A stretch of 64,000 nt of DNA, from positions 1-64,000 of the forward strand of contig NZ_CAMFKO010000001.1 in the NCBI RefSeq assembly GCF_945957265.1, read 5' to 3'. The position numbers were made by a program, and so were the translations under genes. Source of the stretch: an uncultured Dechloromonas sp. (lineage in GTDB: Bacteria > Pseudomonadota > Gammaproteobacteria > Burkholderiales > Rhodocyclaceae). Of this stretch, positions 51,385-62,685 are shown piece after piece. The notes below the pieces were generated by a model. That model did not search any database, was not told where the DNA came from, and saw nothing but the letters and a program-made list of their open reading frames with translations. How positions within the stretch are numbered: the stretch's first letter is position 1; each line of letters begins with the position of its first letter.

Positions 51385-52626
51385 ATGAAACTTCCGTCGC
51401 TGAACACGCAAATCCTGATCGGCTGCCTGCTCGGCCTGGCGGGCGGCGCCTGGCTGTCGTCGCCGGGGGCCGCGCCGGTCGTGCCGGAAGTGCTGTACGG
51501 CGCCAGGATGGTCGGCAACCTCTTCCTCGACCTGCTGCGCATGGTCCTGGTGCCGCTGGTTTTCGCCTCCATCGTCACCGGCGTCGCCAACCTGCGCGCC
51601 CACGACCAGATGCACCGGGTGTGGACGACGACGCTGGCGTTCTTTTTCCTGACCATGGGCGTAGCCATCGTCATCGGTTTCGGCGCCGCCCATCTTTTCC
51701 GCCCCGGCGACGGGCTGCAGCTGGAGATGTTCGCCGAGGCGACGCGCAATTACCAGGCGCGGCAGATGCCCCTACCCGACTACATCGCGCAATTCATGCG
51801 CGGGCTGTTCCAGAACCCGTTCAAGGCGCTGGCCCAGGGCGACATCCTCGCCGTGGTGATCGTGGCGCTGTTCCTCGGCATCGCGCTGGTCGTCGGCGGC
51901 GAGCGCTACCGCAACATCGGCAGGCTGATGAGCGAACTCCAGGAGCTGTGCCTGATGGTCGTCGGCTGGATCATGCGCCTCGCCCCGCTCGGCCTGGCCG
52001 CCCTGCTGCTGCAACTGGTCGCCACGCAAAACCACGCCATGCTGCTCAGCCTCGGCCACTTCATCGCCGTCGTCATCGGGTCGACCCTGTTCCACGGCCT
52101 TGTCGTCCTGCCGCTCATCCTCTGGCTGGTCACCCGCCACTCGCCGTGGCAATTCCTCAAGGGCTCGCGCGAAGCGCTGCTCACCGCCTTCGTCACCAGC
52201 TCCAGCGCGGCGACGCTGCCCGTCACCCTGCGCTGCACCGAACAGCACCTGCACGTCAGGAAGGACATCGCCAGCTTCGTCGTGCCGCTCGGCGCCACGG
52301 TCAACATGGACGGCACCGCCCTCTACGAAGCGGCGGCGGCCCTGTTCATCGCCCGCCTGGCCGGCATCGAGCTCGATATCGCCAGCCAGCTCATCGTCTT
52401 CTTCGTCGCCATGCTCGGCGCCATCGGGGCGCCGGGGATTCCCAGCGTCGGCATGCTGTCGATGGTGCTCGTGCTCGAATCGGTCGGCCTGCCCACCGAA
52501 GCCATCGCCATCCTGCTGCCCATCGACCGCATCCTCGACACCGTCCGCACCGCCGTCAATGTCGAAGGCGACATGATCGGCAGCCTGGTCGTGCAAAAAC
52601 TGGCGGGCGACGCCCGGGAAACCTGA
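51385..52626 (+). CDS. Dicarboxylate/amino acid:cation symporter (DAACS family)
   Basis: 413 residues from MKLPSLNTQ, an integral membrane transporter with about eight helices and two re-entrant loops. Signature segments are VTSSSAATLPVTLRC (HP1, serine-rich), VPLGATVNMDGTALYEA (TM7 NMDGT) and GAIGAPGIPSVGML (HP2), followed by DRILDTVRTAVNVEGD. It imports C4-dicarboxylates or glutamate/aspartate with Na+ or H+. A large inverted repeat sits in its leader. Confidence 0.93.
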   Translation: MKLPSLNTQILIGCLLGLAGGAWLSSPGAAPVVPEVLYGARMVGNLFLDLLRMVLVPLVFASIVTGVANLRAHDQMHRVWTTTLAFFFLTMGVAIVIGFGAAHLFRPGDGLQLEMFAEATRNYQARQMPLPDYIAQFMRGLFQNPFKALAQGDILAVVIVALFLGIALVVGGERYRNIGRLMSELQELCLMVVGWIMRLAPLGLAALLLQLVATQNHAMLLSLGHFIAVVIGSTLFHGLVVLPLILWLVTRHSPWQFLKGSREALLTAFVTSSSAATLPVTLRCTEQHLHVRKDIASFVVPLGATVNMDGTALYEAAAALFIARLAGIELDIASQLIVFFVAMLGAIGAPGIPSVGMLSMVLVLESVGLPTEAIAILLPIDRILDTVRTAVNVEGDMIGSLVVQKLAGDARET

Positions 52627-52629
52627 CGC

Positions 52630-53064
52630 TCAGCGCCCGGGCACCTCGATGCCCTGGCGCTGCAGCCATGCGCTGTCGAGCTCCCAGCGCACCTCCCTGA
52701 TGCCCGGTTGGGCCAGGACGATACCCCTGGCTTCGTCCTGCACCTGCCCGAGCAGGCGCTCGACGGCGATGAAGGCCGGGTTGTTGGCGTCCTTGACGTT
52801 GATATCCGGGTAGAGCACGCCGAGCATGCGGAAGGCCGGCACATCGAAATTGCGCGGCGTGGACATCACGGCCGTTTCGCCTTCCACCCGCAGCACCCGG
52901 AACCGGTAGGGATAATCCTTCAATTTCTGGCTGGCATCGCGCTCCAGTACCCGGTTCACTTCCCGGGTCCGCGGGTCGGGCCGCTGGATGGCCCAATCGA
53001 GGGCGACCAGCAAGGCCAGCGCGATGACGATCCACTGCCACGACTTGATGGCACGAAAATTCAT
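52630..53064 (-). CDS. Membrane-anchored conserved hypothetical protein
   Basis: 144 residues. One N-terminal helix (WQWIVIALALLVALDWAI) acts as an anchor or uncleaved signal. The rest is a soluble domain facing the periplasm (YPYRFRVLRVEGETAVMSTP, FRMLGVLYPDINVKDANNPA). I do not recognise the family. The gene ends 4 bp from the symporter stop, and GGAGTC precedes the ATG. Confidence 0.75.
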   Translation of the reverse strand: MNFRAIKSWQWIVIALALLVALDWAIQRPDPRTREVNRVLERDASQKLKDYPYRFRVLRVEGETAVMSTPRNFDVPAFRMLGVLYPDINVKDANNPAFIAVERLLGQVQDEARGIVLAQPGIREVRWELDSAWLQRQGIEVPGR

Positions 53065-53167
53065 ATCGACTCCTTGAAAATGCCCCGCCGGCAGGACTCA
53101 GCGTAACATGTGCGGGTTTGCCGCGGTCGCCCGATGCCGACCGCGACCGATAGCCAAAGGAGAAACC

Positions 53168-53689
53168 ATGCCCCTGTTCAAACTCGGCGACAAGACGCCG
53201 CAACTCGGCGACAACGCCTGGGTCGCCCCCAATGCCACGGTGATCGGCGACGTCCGCCTGGGCAAGAACGCCTCGATCTGGTGGAACGCCACCCTGCGCG
53301 GCGACAACGACCCCATCCACATCGGCGACAACACCAATATCCAGGACGGATCGGTGCTCCACACCGACGAAGGCGTGCCCATGCACATCGGCAACGACGT
53401 CACCGTCGGCCACCTGGTCATGCTGCACGGCTGCACGGTGGGCGACGGCAGCCTGATCGGCATCGGCTCGGTCGTCCTCAACCGCGCCGTGATCGGCAAG
53501 GGCTGCATCGTCGGCGCCAATACGCTGATCCCCGAAGGCAAGGTATTCCCCGACCGCTCGCTGATCGTCGGCTCCCCCGGCAAGGTGGTGCGCGAACTGA
53601 GCGATGCGGACGTCGCCAACCTGAAAAAGTCGGCGGAGCACTACGTCGACAACGCCGCCCGCTACCGCGACAAGCTTCAGGAAATCTAA
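53168..53689 (+). CDS. Gamma-class carbonic anhydrase-like protein
   Basis: 173 residues of left-handed beta-helix (hexapeptide repeats at ~15-140). The three zinc His are seen in VLHTDEGVPMHIG and VGHLVMLHGC. The protein is of the YrdA/PaaY type. Some members hydrate CO2, others have no shown activity. AAAGGAG precedes the ATG. A secreted protein gene begins 5 bp later. Confidence 0.92.
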   Translation: MPLFKLGDKTPQLGDNAWVAPNATVIGDVRLGKNASIWWNATLRGDNDPIHIGDNTNIQDGSVLHTDEGVPMHIGNDVTVGHLVMLHGCTVGDGSLIGIGSVVLNRAVIGKGCIVGANTLIPEGKVFPDRSLIVGSPGKVVRELSDADVANLKKSAEHYVDNAARYRDKLQEI

Positions 53690-53694
53690 GGCGC

Positions 53695-54363
53695 ATGCGC
53701 CTCCCGGTCGCCCTCGCGCTGCTGGCCCTGGCCCTGCCGGCCCGGGCGGCCGACCCGTGCGAGGAACTCCCGAAGCCCTCGGTGACCGTCAAGCGGCTGG
53801 AAACGCCGCTGGCGCTCAACACGACCTACAGCTACCGGTCGCTGACCAACCTCGGCGCGGCCCGGGCCCGCCCCGGCCAGCAGGTGCTCGGCCTGACCCG
53901 CGGAAACGCGACCGCGCGCTTCGCCTCGAACACGCCATCCATCGTCGACGGCGGCAAGCGCTGGGAATGCGCCAGCCCGCAGATCGTCCTGAGCTACGGC
54001 TTCAGTCCGCTGACCGTCTACGTGGCCCGCGAGTTTCCGCCGGGCAGCTGTGCCCATAAGGAAATCCACGAACACGAGATGCGCCATGTGCAGGCCTACC
54101 TCAAGCATCAGGCCGACATCGAGAAAACCGTCGCCGATACGCTCAATGCCCGCTTTGCCACCGGCGCGCCGTGGCGGGGTGCGGCCGGCGAGGTCACGGC
54201 GCGCCTGCAGGACGAGCTGAACGAACGCTGGCTACCCTACGTGCAGCGTGAGCTCCGGAAAGTCGAGGCGGCGCAGGCCGTGATCGACAGCGACGAAGAA
54301 TACGAGCGGGTGGCCAACGCCTGCGCCGGCGAAATCGCCAAACGGCTGCGCGGCAGCAAGTAA
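53695..54363 (+). CDS. Secreted protein with HEHEMRH motif
   Basis: 222 residues with a signal peptide (MRLPVALALLALALPARAAD). Four mature cysteines (CEEL, WECAS, GSCAHK, NACAG) suggest two disulfides. The sequence KEIHEHEMRHVQAYLKHQAD resembles a zinc-metallopeptidase helix, HExxxH-like, but not a strict HExxH. It could be a periplasmic peptidase of the DUF922 kind. Function not established. It follows the carbonic anhydrase gene by 5 bp. Confidence 0.75.
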   Translation: MRLPVALALLALALPARAADPCEELPKPSVTVKRLETPLALNTTYSYRSLTNLGAARARPGQQVLGLTRGNATARFASNTPSIVDGGKRWECASPQIVLSYGFSPLTVYVAREFPPGSCAHKEIHEHEMRHVQAYLKHQADIEKTVADTLNARFATGAPWRGAAGEVTARLQDELNERWLPYVQRELRKVEAAQAVIDSDEEYERVANACAGEIAKRLRGSK

Positions 54364-54375
54364 GCGGGCAGTAAA

Positions 54376-54404
54376 AAGGCCACCGGCGTATCGACGGTGG
54401 CCTT
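54376..54404 (-). terminator. Terminator of fliW
   Basis: AAGGCCACCG and CGGTGGCCTT form a 10-bp stem. On the minus strand it is followed by a short T run. It sits between convergent genes and may act for both. Confidence 0.82.
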
Positions 54405-54428
54405 CCGGCGCAAAGGGAAGCGCGCGGG

Positions 54429-54872
54429 TCAGACGGTGCTTGCCAGGTTCGACAAGGTGATGTTCTGGCTCATCTGCTCCATGACCTTCTGCAGGCCGAC
54501 GCGGGCCTTGGTGTTGATCACCAGCGGCGCGCGCAGGCTCGGGATGATCGCCGCCTTGCCGCCCTCTTCCTGCTTGAACAGGACCTGCATCACGGCAACG
54601 TCTTCGGCGGCCGGCGATTGCAGGATGGCCGTCTCGGCATCGGACAGCGCCAGCTCGTAGTTGAAGCCGAGCGTCACCGGATCGACGATCTGCAGGGCCA
54701 GCGCCGGGTCGTCCAGCGACTGCAGCGTGTAGCTGCTCGGCTGGGCATTGCCTTCCTCGTGCACCAGCATGAAACGCTTGTTCTGCTCGAACCCGACCAG
54801 GCCGTTCGGGAACGCGATGACCTTTTCCGGACTCACCTCGACCGCACCGAACAAATAAGTTTCTACTTTCAT
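54429..54872 (-). CDS. fliW: Flagellar assembly factor FliW
   Basis: 147 residues from [30 protein letters not shown] precedes the ATG. FliW binds flagellin and the regulator CsrA, linking filament assembly to translation of flagellin mRNA. Family marks are [35 protein letters not shown] and [19 protein letters not shown]. csrA and fliC are not in the window. Confidence 0.93.
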   Translation of the reverse strand: MKVETYLFGAVEVSPEKVIAFPNGLVGFEQNKRFMLVHEEGNAQPSSYTLQSLDDPALALQIVDPVTLGFNYELALSDAETAILQSPAAEDVAVMQVLFKQEEGGKAAIIPSLRAPLVINTKARVGLQKVMEQMSQNITLSNLASTV

Positions 54873-54996
54873 ACCCCCTCCTCCTCGATTTAATTGGAAT
54901 ATCGATCCCGACCATCCTACACCAACTGCGCGTGGTTGTATTTTCCGGCCGGATTGCGCATAGTTCACCCCCCTTTTTTGCTGCACTGCCGCACCC

Positions 54997-57336
<2,340 letters not shown>

Positions 57337-57371
57337 ATGCGATGAGCGACCGAAAGCATCGGTAAAAATCG

Positions 57372-57400
57372 AAAAAGCGGCTGCAAAGCCGCTTTTTTTT
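57372..57400 (+). terminator. Terminator after tex
   Basis: AGCGGCT-GCAA-AGCCGCT is followed by eight T and preceded by A residues. It lies 36 bp after the tex stop. Confidence 0.92.
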
Positions 57401-57552
57401 CGCCGGAACCCGGGAGCACTCCGCGACGCGCGAACGAGCGATGCGCACCGGTCGCGCCCGGTTGAACAAATGCCGACCGGGCATGTCGACTGCTTACCGC
57501 TGGCACGATCTTCTGTCGCTTTTTCGCTGCGCCAACTCGCGAGGAGAACCCC

Positions 57553-57891
57553 ATGAACAAGACTCCCTTCTACCTGGTTCTGGCGCTGCTCGCCTTGCCC
57601 CTTGGCGCGCAGGCCGATGCCGGCGCGGTTACGATCGTTTCGCCGGCCAATGGCGCCACGCTCGATGCGATGGCCGAGAACAGGATCACCTACGACGTCG
57701 CCCCGGGTCCGCAAGGCGACCATACCCACCTTTATGTCGACGGCAAGGAGATCGCTGTACTGCGTCAATTGAAGGGGAGTTACACATTGGCCTCCCTGGC
57801 GCCGGGCGCTCATGAACTGTGCATCAAGGTGGTCAACAAGAACCACACGCCGATCGGCATCGAAAAATGCGTCAAGGTGAAGGTTCAGTGA
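57553..57891 (+). CDS. Small secreted Ig-like protein
   Basis: 112 residues with a signal peptide (MNKTPFYLVLALLALPLGAQ, cleavage after AQA). The mature part is a single beta-sandwich-like domain: VTIVSPANGATLDAMAENRI, DHTHLYVDGKEIAVLRQL, LAPGAHELCIKVVNKNH. Two Cys may pair. It resembles domains with an HLYVDG motif found in periplasmic proteins. GAGGAG precedes the ATG. Probably in one unit with the next gene, 9 bp later. Confidence 0.78.
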   Translation: MNKTPFYLVLALLALPLGAQADAGAVTIVSPANGATLDAMAENRITYDVAPGPQGDHTHLYVDGKEIAVLRQLKGSYTLASLAPGAHELCIKVVNKNHTPIGIEKCVKVKVQ

Positions 57892-57900
57892 TCGATTGCC

Positions 57901-58314
57901 GTGGATCTGCAGAACCTGGCCTATGCGCTGATTCAAGTTGCGCATAATTTCGGCGCCGCGGCGGTGATCGGTGGGGCCGTTGCTGGCTGGCTGACCCAGC
58001 GCCGCGACGTGGCACCAGCGCCCACACTGGTTTGGCTGATCCTCGCCGGCTGGGCATTGCAGGCGGCCAGCGGTGCGGGATTCGGGCTGGTCAGCCTGGC
58101 CTACTACGGGAAGTTCCCCGATCTTCATGGGGTGGCCGTCGCTGCCCTGGCGATCAAATTGAGTTGTGCGACGGGCGGGTTGATATTGGGCACGCTCCTT
58201 CTCAAACGCTCCGGCACATGGTCGGCGGCGCGCCGCCGTCAGGCCTGGAGCGGACTCGTCGGCCTGGCCGCGACAGCCCTTTCGGCAGCCGCCTTCCTGC
58301 GCTGGTTTGCCTGA
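57901..58314 (+). CDS. Integral membrane protein, copper-resistance CopD-like in outline
   Basis: 137 residues from a GTG start. Four membrane helices (~10-30, 40-65, 75-100, 115-135), with a His in IQVAHNFGAAAVIGG and another in PDLHGV. The layout recalls small CopD-like or cytochrome-like membrane proteins, but no motif is decisive. It follows the secreted protein gene by 9 bp. Confidence 0.7.
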   Translation: MDLQNLAYALIQVAHNFGAAAVIGGAVAGWLTQRRDVAPAPTLVWLILAGWALQAASGAGFGLVSLAYYGKFPDLHGVAVAALAIKLSCATGGLILGTLLLKRSGTWSAARRRQAWSGLVGLAATALSAAAFLRWFA

Positions 58315-58655
58315 GACGGGTGAGCAAATTGCCGGAACTCCTCCCGCCTCCCATAGCCTAATGATTACCAGCAAGCTGAATCGTAATAATCCATGTGCTT
58401 GGCTGAAACACTTTGCGAAGTGGGCGCGTGGACGGTAGTTGGAATTAGCTTCTGGCAAGGCCCCTGGTTTGGCGTACAACCCCAGGGGCCTTCTATTGCC
58501 GCCAATGTTCGGCCGGCACCTGCCTCGGTCGCCGAAATACGCATTCCTATAATTCACCGCCGGGCGCCCATCTGCGTCGGCCTGGCTGAGGCATCGGCGC
58601 AAAAACTGAGATAATTCCGACGTTTTGGCACCCACAGCATCAACGGAGAACGACC
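58315..58655. other. 341-bp intergenic region
   Basis: No convincing gene; a 73-codon plus frame at 58393 lacks protein character. The region holds the structured segment given separately at 58391-58495. CAACGGAG at 58641-58648 is the ribosome-binding site of the following gene. Confidence 0.5.
58391..58495 (+). ncRNA. Candidate structured RNA with terminator-like end
   Basis: CCATGTGC (58391-58398) can pair with GCGCGTGG (58424-58431), allowing G-U pairs. Inside it CACTT-TGCG-AAGTG (58409-58422) forms a perfect hairpin. A second stem, AAGGCCCCTGG (58457-58467) with CCAGGGGCCTT (58482-58492), ends in CTATT. TAATAAT at 58384-58390 could be a -10 box but would start transcription slightly inside the outer stem. 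No known RNA family is recognised. Confidence 0.35.
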
Positions 58656-59006
58656 ATGCCCGCCATTCGCGTCTATGGCATCAAAAATTGCGACACGATG
58701 AAAAAAGCCATGAACTGGCTTTCCGAAAACGGTATTGCCTATGAATTCGTCGATTACAAGAAGGCCGGTGTCGCCGAGGCCGGGCTAGCGGACTGGAACG
58801 CCCGTGCCGGCTGGGAAAAACTGCTCAACACCCGCGGCTTGATGTGGAAGAAACTGAGCGACGACGAACGCGCCAACGTCGACGAGGCCAAGGCCCTGCA
58901 TCTGATGACACAGTATCCCTCGCTGATCAAGCGTCCTGTCCTCGATACCGGCCAGCAGTTGCTGGTCGGTTTTTCCCCGGAGAACTACGCGGAGCAACTC
59001 AAATGA
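58656..59006 (+). CDS. ArsC-family reductase (YffB/Spx-like)
   Basis: 116 residues with a thioredoxin-like fold. IKNCDTMKKAMNWL carries a single catalytic-type Cys, and IKRPVL is the family Arg-Pro motif. The YffB branch is glutathione-linked and has no proven arsenate activity. Its stop overlaps the hslO start (ATGA). Confidence 0.92.
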   Translation: MPAIRVYGIKNCDTMKKAMNWLSENGIAYEFVDYKKAGVAEAGLADWNARAGWEKLLNTRGLMWKKLSDDERANVDEAKALHLMTQYPSLIKRPVLDTGQQLLVGFSPENYAEQLK

Positions 59007-59884
59007 GCGACAGTTTCGTCCGCCGTTTCCTGTTCGAAGGACTGGATATCCGCGGTGCCATCGTGCACCTCGGCGACGCCTGGACAGCCATGCAGCACGA
59101 CCGCGACTACCAGCCCACCGTCGCCCAGCTGCTCGGCGAAACGGCGGCCGTCACCGCGCTGATCGCCGCCCAGTTGAAGCAGCCCGGACGCCTGACCCTG
59201 CAATTGCGCGGCGGCGGCCCGATCCAGCTGCTGGTCATGGACTGCAACGAAAAGCTGCAGATGCGCGGCATGGCGCGCAGCAACCCGGTGGTGCTGCCGG
59301 CGCCGGTGCCCGAGCTGCTCGGCGCGCACCAGGGCGGCCAGTTGCTGATGAGCCTCGACCTGCCGACCGCGCGCCAGCCCTACCAGAGCTACGTGCCCAT
59401 GGTCGGCGACAGCATCGCCGGCATCTTCGAACACTACCTGGAGCAATCCGAGCAGCAGCCCTCCCGCCTGTTCGCCACGGCCAGCCCACGCGCCGCCGTC
59501 TGCCTGTTCCTGCAGAAAATGCCGGATGCCGATGCCCGCGACCCTGACGGCTGGCATCGCGTCACGCAGCTCGCCGCCACGGTGAAGACCGCCGAATTGC
59601 TCGAACTCGACGCCGAAAGCCTGCTTAGCCGCCTTTTCCACGAAGACATCGAGGCGCACGGCATCCGTCTCTACGACCCGCTGCCGGTTGCCTATCACTG
59701 CCCGGAGGACTGGGAAAAGGTGCGCGACATGATCCGCGGCATCGGTCGTGCGGACGCCGAGGCCATCCTCGCCGAGCATGGCGAAATCCTGATCCGGGAC
59801 GACATCTGCAACCGCAGCTATCGCTTTACGCCGGATGACGTGGCGGCGCTGTTTGCGGCCAGCGAAGGACGGGCACTGAATTGA
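59003..59884 (+). CDS. hslO: Hsp33-family chaperone HslO with reduced cysteine set
   Basis: 293 residues. Hsp33 is a holdase switched on by oxidation, through four zinc-binding cysteines (CxC and CxxC). Here the N-terminal domain is typical (RFLFEGLDIRGAIVHLGDAW, GGGPIQLLVMDCNEKLQMRG). The C-terminal switch region, however, reads YHCPEDWEKV and DDICNRSYRF, so only Cys233 and Cys269 remain. Zinc binding by four thiolates is not possible. It lies between an ArsC-like gene and a histidine kinase, with 4-bp overlaps on both sides. Confidence 0.93.
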   Translation: MSDSFVRRFLFEGLDIRGAIVHLGDAWTAMQHDRDYQPTVAQLLGETAAVTALIAAQLKQPGRLTLQLRGGGPIQLLVMDCNEKLQMRGMARSNPVVLPAPVPELLGAHQGGQLLMSLDLPTARQPYQSYVPMVGDSIAGIFEHYLEQSEQQPSRLFATASPRAAVCLFLQKMPDADARDPDGWHRVTQLAATVKTAELLELDAESLLSRLFHEDIEAHGIRLYDPLPVAYHCPEDWEKVRDMIRGIGRADAEAILAEHGEILIRDDICNRSYRFTPDDVAALFAASEGRALN

Positions 59885-61251
59885 CCTCCGGAAACGATCC
59901 CGACGTCCTCGGCCCGCAGGTTGCGCTGCTGTATCGCAACCTGCGCCTGGGACAGATCGTTTCCATTCTCAACACCGGCCTGCTGCTCTGGGTCGGCTCG
60001 GCGCACCTGGCCAAGGAATACCTGATCGCCTGGGGCGGCACCGCCCTGGCCGTCGCCCTGCTGCGCCTGTTCGCCGATCACGGCTACCGACGGCTGGAGG
60101 TCGCCGAACGCAACGCGCAGGCCGCAGGCTGGCGCAAGCGCGCCATTGTCGGCGCCTGCCTCGGCGGCCTGGTCTGGGCCAGCGGCGCCGTCCTCTTCAT
60201 GACGGCAGGCGACCCGGTCCTCAAGCTGTTCACCGCCTTCGTCATGGCCGGCATGGTGGCGGGCGCGGTCCAGGTCGTCGCGGCGGACCTCACCACCTTT
60301 CGCTGCTACGCCTGGCCGATCGTCCTGGCGGTTGCGCTGTGCGGCTTCAGTTTCGACGGCATGGGGATCGCCTTCTCCCTGATGAGCCTGCTTTTCCTTG
60401 TCACCGTCACCCGCAGCGCCCGGTTTTTCAACGAAGCCCTGCACGATGCGATCCGGCTCGAGCGCGAGCAGGCAAAACTGGCCGCCCACCTGGCCCAGGC
60501 CCGGGAGGTCGCCGAACGATCGCTTCGCGCGAAGACCGAGTTCCTGTCGAACATCAGCCACGAACTCCGCACCCCGATGAACGGCATCATCGGCATCACC
60601 GACCTGCTGATACTCGATGCCCAGCCGGAACAGAAGGAACTGCTCAACCACCTTCGCCTGTCGTCCGACCTCCTGATGACGCAGATCAACAATCTGATCA
60701 AGCTGTCCGAACTCGAAGCCGAACAGGTCCATCTGAGCCCCGCCCCCTTCCTGTGCGCCGACCTGCTCACCCGGGCCACCCATCGCCGCCACAAGGATGC
60801 GGCCGCCAAGGGAATCGCCATCCGCCACGCGTCCGCGCCGGACATCCCGAGGAGCCTCGTTGGCGACAGCGACTGCCTCCTCGGCGCACTCGAGCACCTG
60901 ATCGACAACGCGATCAAATTCACCGAAACGGGTGCCGTCAGCGTTTCCGCCCATCTCGCTCAAGGCGGCGCCGACGCGGTCTGGATAGAATTTGCCGTCA
61001 GCGACACCGGTCACGGCATGTCGCCGGATTCGCTCGAGGCCATCGAGGGCTTGCTGATCCAGGCCGACGGCTCGAGCATCCGGCGCCACGGTGGCCTGGG
61101 CGTTGGCCTGGCGATCGTTCGCCGCCTGACCAAACTGATGGGTGGCGAACTGCGCATCGCCAGCACCCCCGGCCAAGGCAGCACCTTCAGCCTTGTCGTC
61201 CCGCTGCAGCTGCCGGCGCCGGAAACGCCCGCCGACAGCGCCTCGGCCTGA
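59881..61251 (+). CDS. Membrane sensor histidine kinase
   Basis: 456 residues from a TTG start that overlaps the hslO stop (TTGA). About six membrane helices (~25-190) have no large extracytoplasmic loop. A coiled coil leads to HisKA with FLSNISHELRTPMNGIIGIT (phospho-His ~225). The ATPase domain has LIDNAIKFTETGAV (N box) and GGLGVGLAIVRRLTKLMGGE (G2). There is no PAS or receiver domain and no response regulator next door. The signal is unknown. Confidence 0.9.
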   Translation: MTSGNDPDVLGPQVALLYRNLRLGQIVSILNTGLLLWVGSAHLAKEYLIAWGGTALAVALLRLFADHGYRRLEVAERNAQAAGWRKRAIVGACLGGLVWASGAVLFMTAGDPVLKLFTAFVMAGMVAGAVQVVAADLTTFRCYAWPIVLAVALCGFSFDGMGIAFSLMSLLFLVTVTRSARFFNEALHDAIRLEREQAKLAAHLAQAREVAERSLRAKTEFLSNISHELRTPMNGIIGITDLLILDAQPEQKELLNHLRLSSDLLMTQINNLIKLSELEAEQVHLSPAPFLCADLLTRATHRRHKDAAAKGIAIRHASAPDIPRSLVGDSDCLLGALEHLIDNAIKFTETGAVSVSAHLAQGGADAVWIEFAVSDTGHGMSPDSLEAIEGLLIQADGSSIRRHGGLGVGLAIVRRLTKLMGGELRIASTPGQGSTFSLVVPLQLPAPETPADSASA

Positions 61252-61266
61252 AGCGCCACCGGGCGC

Positions 61267-62685
61267 TCAGAGCACCTTGCCCGGATTCATCAGGCCGCGC
61301 GGGTCCAGCGCCTGCTTGACCGAGCGCATCATCGCCATTTCCACCGCGCTCTTGTAGCGCAGGATCTCGTCGCGCTTGAGCTGCCCCAGGCCGTGCTCGG
61401 CGGAAATCGAGCCGTTGCAGGCATGGACCAGGTCATGCACGATGCGATTGACCTGCGGCTGGCCGGCGAGAAAGGCCGCGTTGTCCTGGGCGTCGGGTTT
61501 GGACAGGTTGTAGTGCAGGTTGCCGTCCCCGACATGCCCGAAGGCGACGACGCGTATCCCCGGGTAGGCCTTGGCCAGCGCCGCGTCGGCCGCGGCCAGG
61601 AAATCGGCGATGCGCGACACCGGCACCGCCACGTCGTGCTTGATGCTGATGCCCTCGATCTTCTGGGCTTCGGAAATATGCTCGCGCAAGGCCCAGAGCT
61701 TTCCGGCCTGGGCTTCCGAGGCGGCCACCACGCCGTCGCTCACCGCGCCGGATTCCAGGCGCGCCGCCAGCCAACGCTCGACGGCAGCCGCTTCGGCATC
61801 CGAAAACTCGGCCAGCACATACCACGGGCTGGCGACGCCCGGGCGCACGGCCCCCGGGATGTTCTTCAGAACCAGTTGCAGGGCGGTTTCCGAGACCAGC
61901 TCGAAAGCCGTGAGCTGGGCATCGAAAGCCGACTTGGCGGCGTTGAGCAGATCGACCGCCGCCGCCGGCGAGGCGACGTGGAGCCAGCAGGTGATTTGCC
62001 GCTTCGGCAGCGGAAAGAGCTTGAGCACGGCGGCCGTGATAACACCGAGCGTTCCCTCGGCGCCGATGAACAGGTGTTTCAGGTCGTAGCCGGTATTGTC
62101 CTTGCGCAGTCCGCGCAGGCCGTCCCAGACTTCACCGTCGGGCAGCACGACCTCCAGGCCGAGCGTCAGTTCGCGGGTATTGCCGTAGCGCAGCACCTGG
62201 ACGCCGCCGGCGTTGGTCGACAGGTTGCCGCCGATCTGGCACGTTCCCTCGGAAGCGAGCGCCAGCGGAAACAGGCGGTCGGCGGCGCGTGCCGCTTCCT
62301 GCACGGCGGCCAGGGTACACCCGGCTTCGACGGTGATGGTGTTGTTGCCGGTGTCCACCGCCCGCACGCGGTTCAGCCGCCCCAGGCTGAGGACGACCGC
62401 CTGGCCTGCCGCATCCGGCGTCGCCGCGCCGCACAGGCTGGTATTGCCGCCCTGCGGCACGATGGCCGCGCCGGCCGCGGCGCAGGCGCGAACCACGGCC
62501 GCCACTTCGGCGGCGCTGCCCGGGCGGACCACGCATTGCGCCGCGCCGCAGTAACGGCCGCGCCAGTCGGTGACGAAGGGCGCGACATCGGCCGGCCCGG
62601 TCAGCACCTGGGCGGTGCCGACGATGCCGGCCAGGGTGGCGATCAGGTCAGGCGAGCTGGGCGTAGAGGTCGTGGTGGTCGGCAT
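61267..62685 (-). CDS. FAD-binding oxidase of the GlcD/D-2-hydroxyacid dehydrogenase type
   Basis: 472 residues. An FAD-binding PCMH domain (~40-220; [20 protein letters not shown]-like, [20 protein letters not shown]) is followed by an FAD-oxidase C domain ([43 protein letters not shown]). It oxidises D-lactate, glycolate or D-2-hydroxyglutarate; the substrate is not readable. No glcE/glcF partners are visible. The start overlaps the rimO end by 38 bp. Confidence 0.9.
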   Translation of the reverse strand: MPTTTTSTPSSPDLIATLAGIVGTAQVLTGPADVAPFVTDWRGRYCGAAQCVVRPGSAAEVAAVVRACAAAGAAIVPQGGNTSLCGAATPDAAGQAVVLSLGRLNRVRAVDTGNNTITVEAGCTLAAVQEAARAADRLFPLALASEGTCQIGGNLSTNAGGVQVLRYGNTRELTLGLEVVLPDGEVWDGLRGLRKDNTGYDLKHLFIGAEGTLGVITAAVLKLFPLPKRQITCWLHVASPAAAVDLLNAAKSAFDAQLTAFELVSETALQLVLKNIPGAVRPGVASPWYVLAEFSDAEAAAVERWLAARLESGAVSDGVVAASEAQAGKLWALREHISEAQKIEGISIKHDVAVPVSRIADFLAAADAALAKAYPGIRVVAFGHVGDGNLHYNLSKPDAQDNAAFLAGQPQVNRIVHDLVHACNGSISAEHGLGQLKRDEILRYKSAVEMAMMRSVKQALDPRGLMNPGKVL

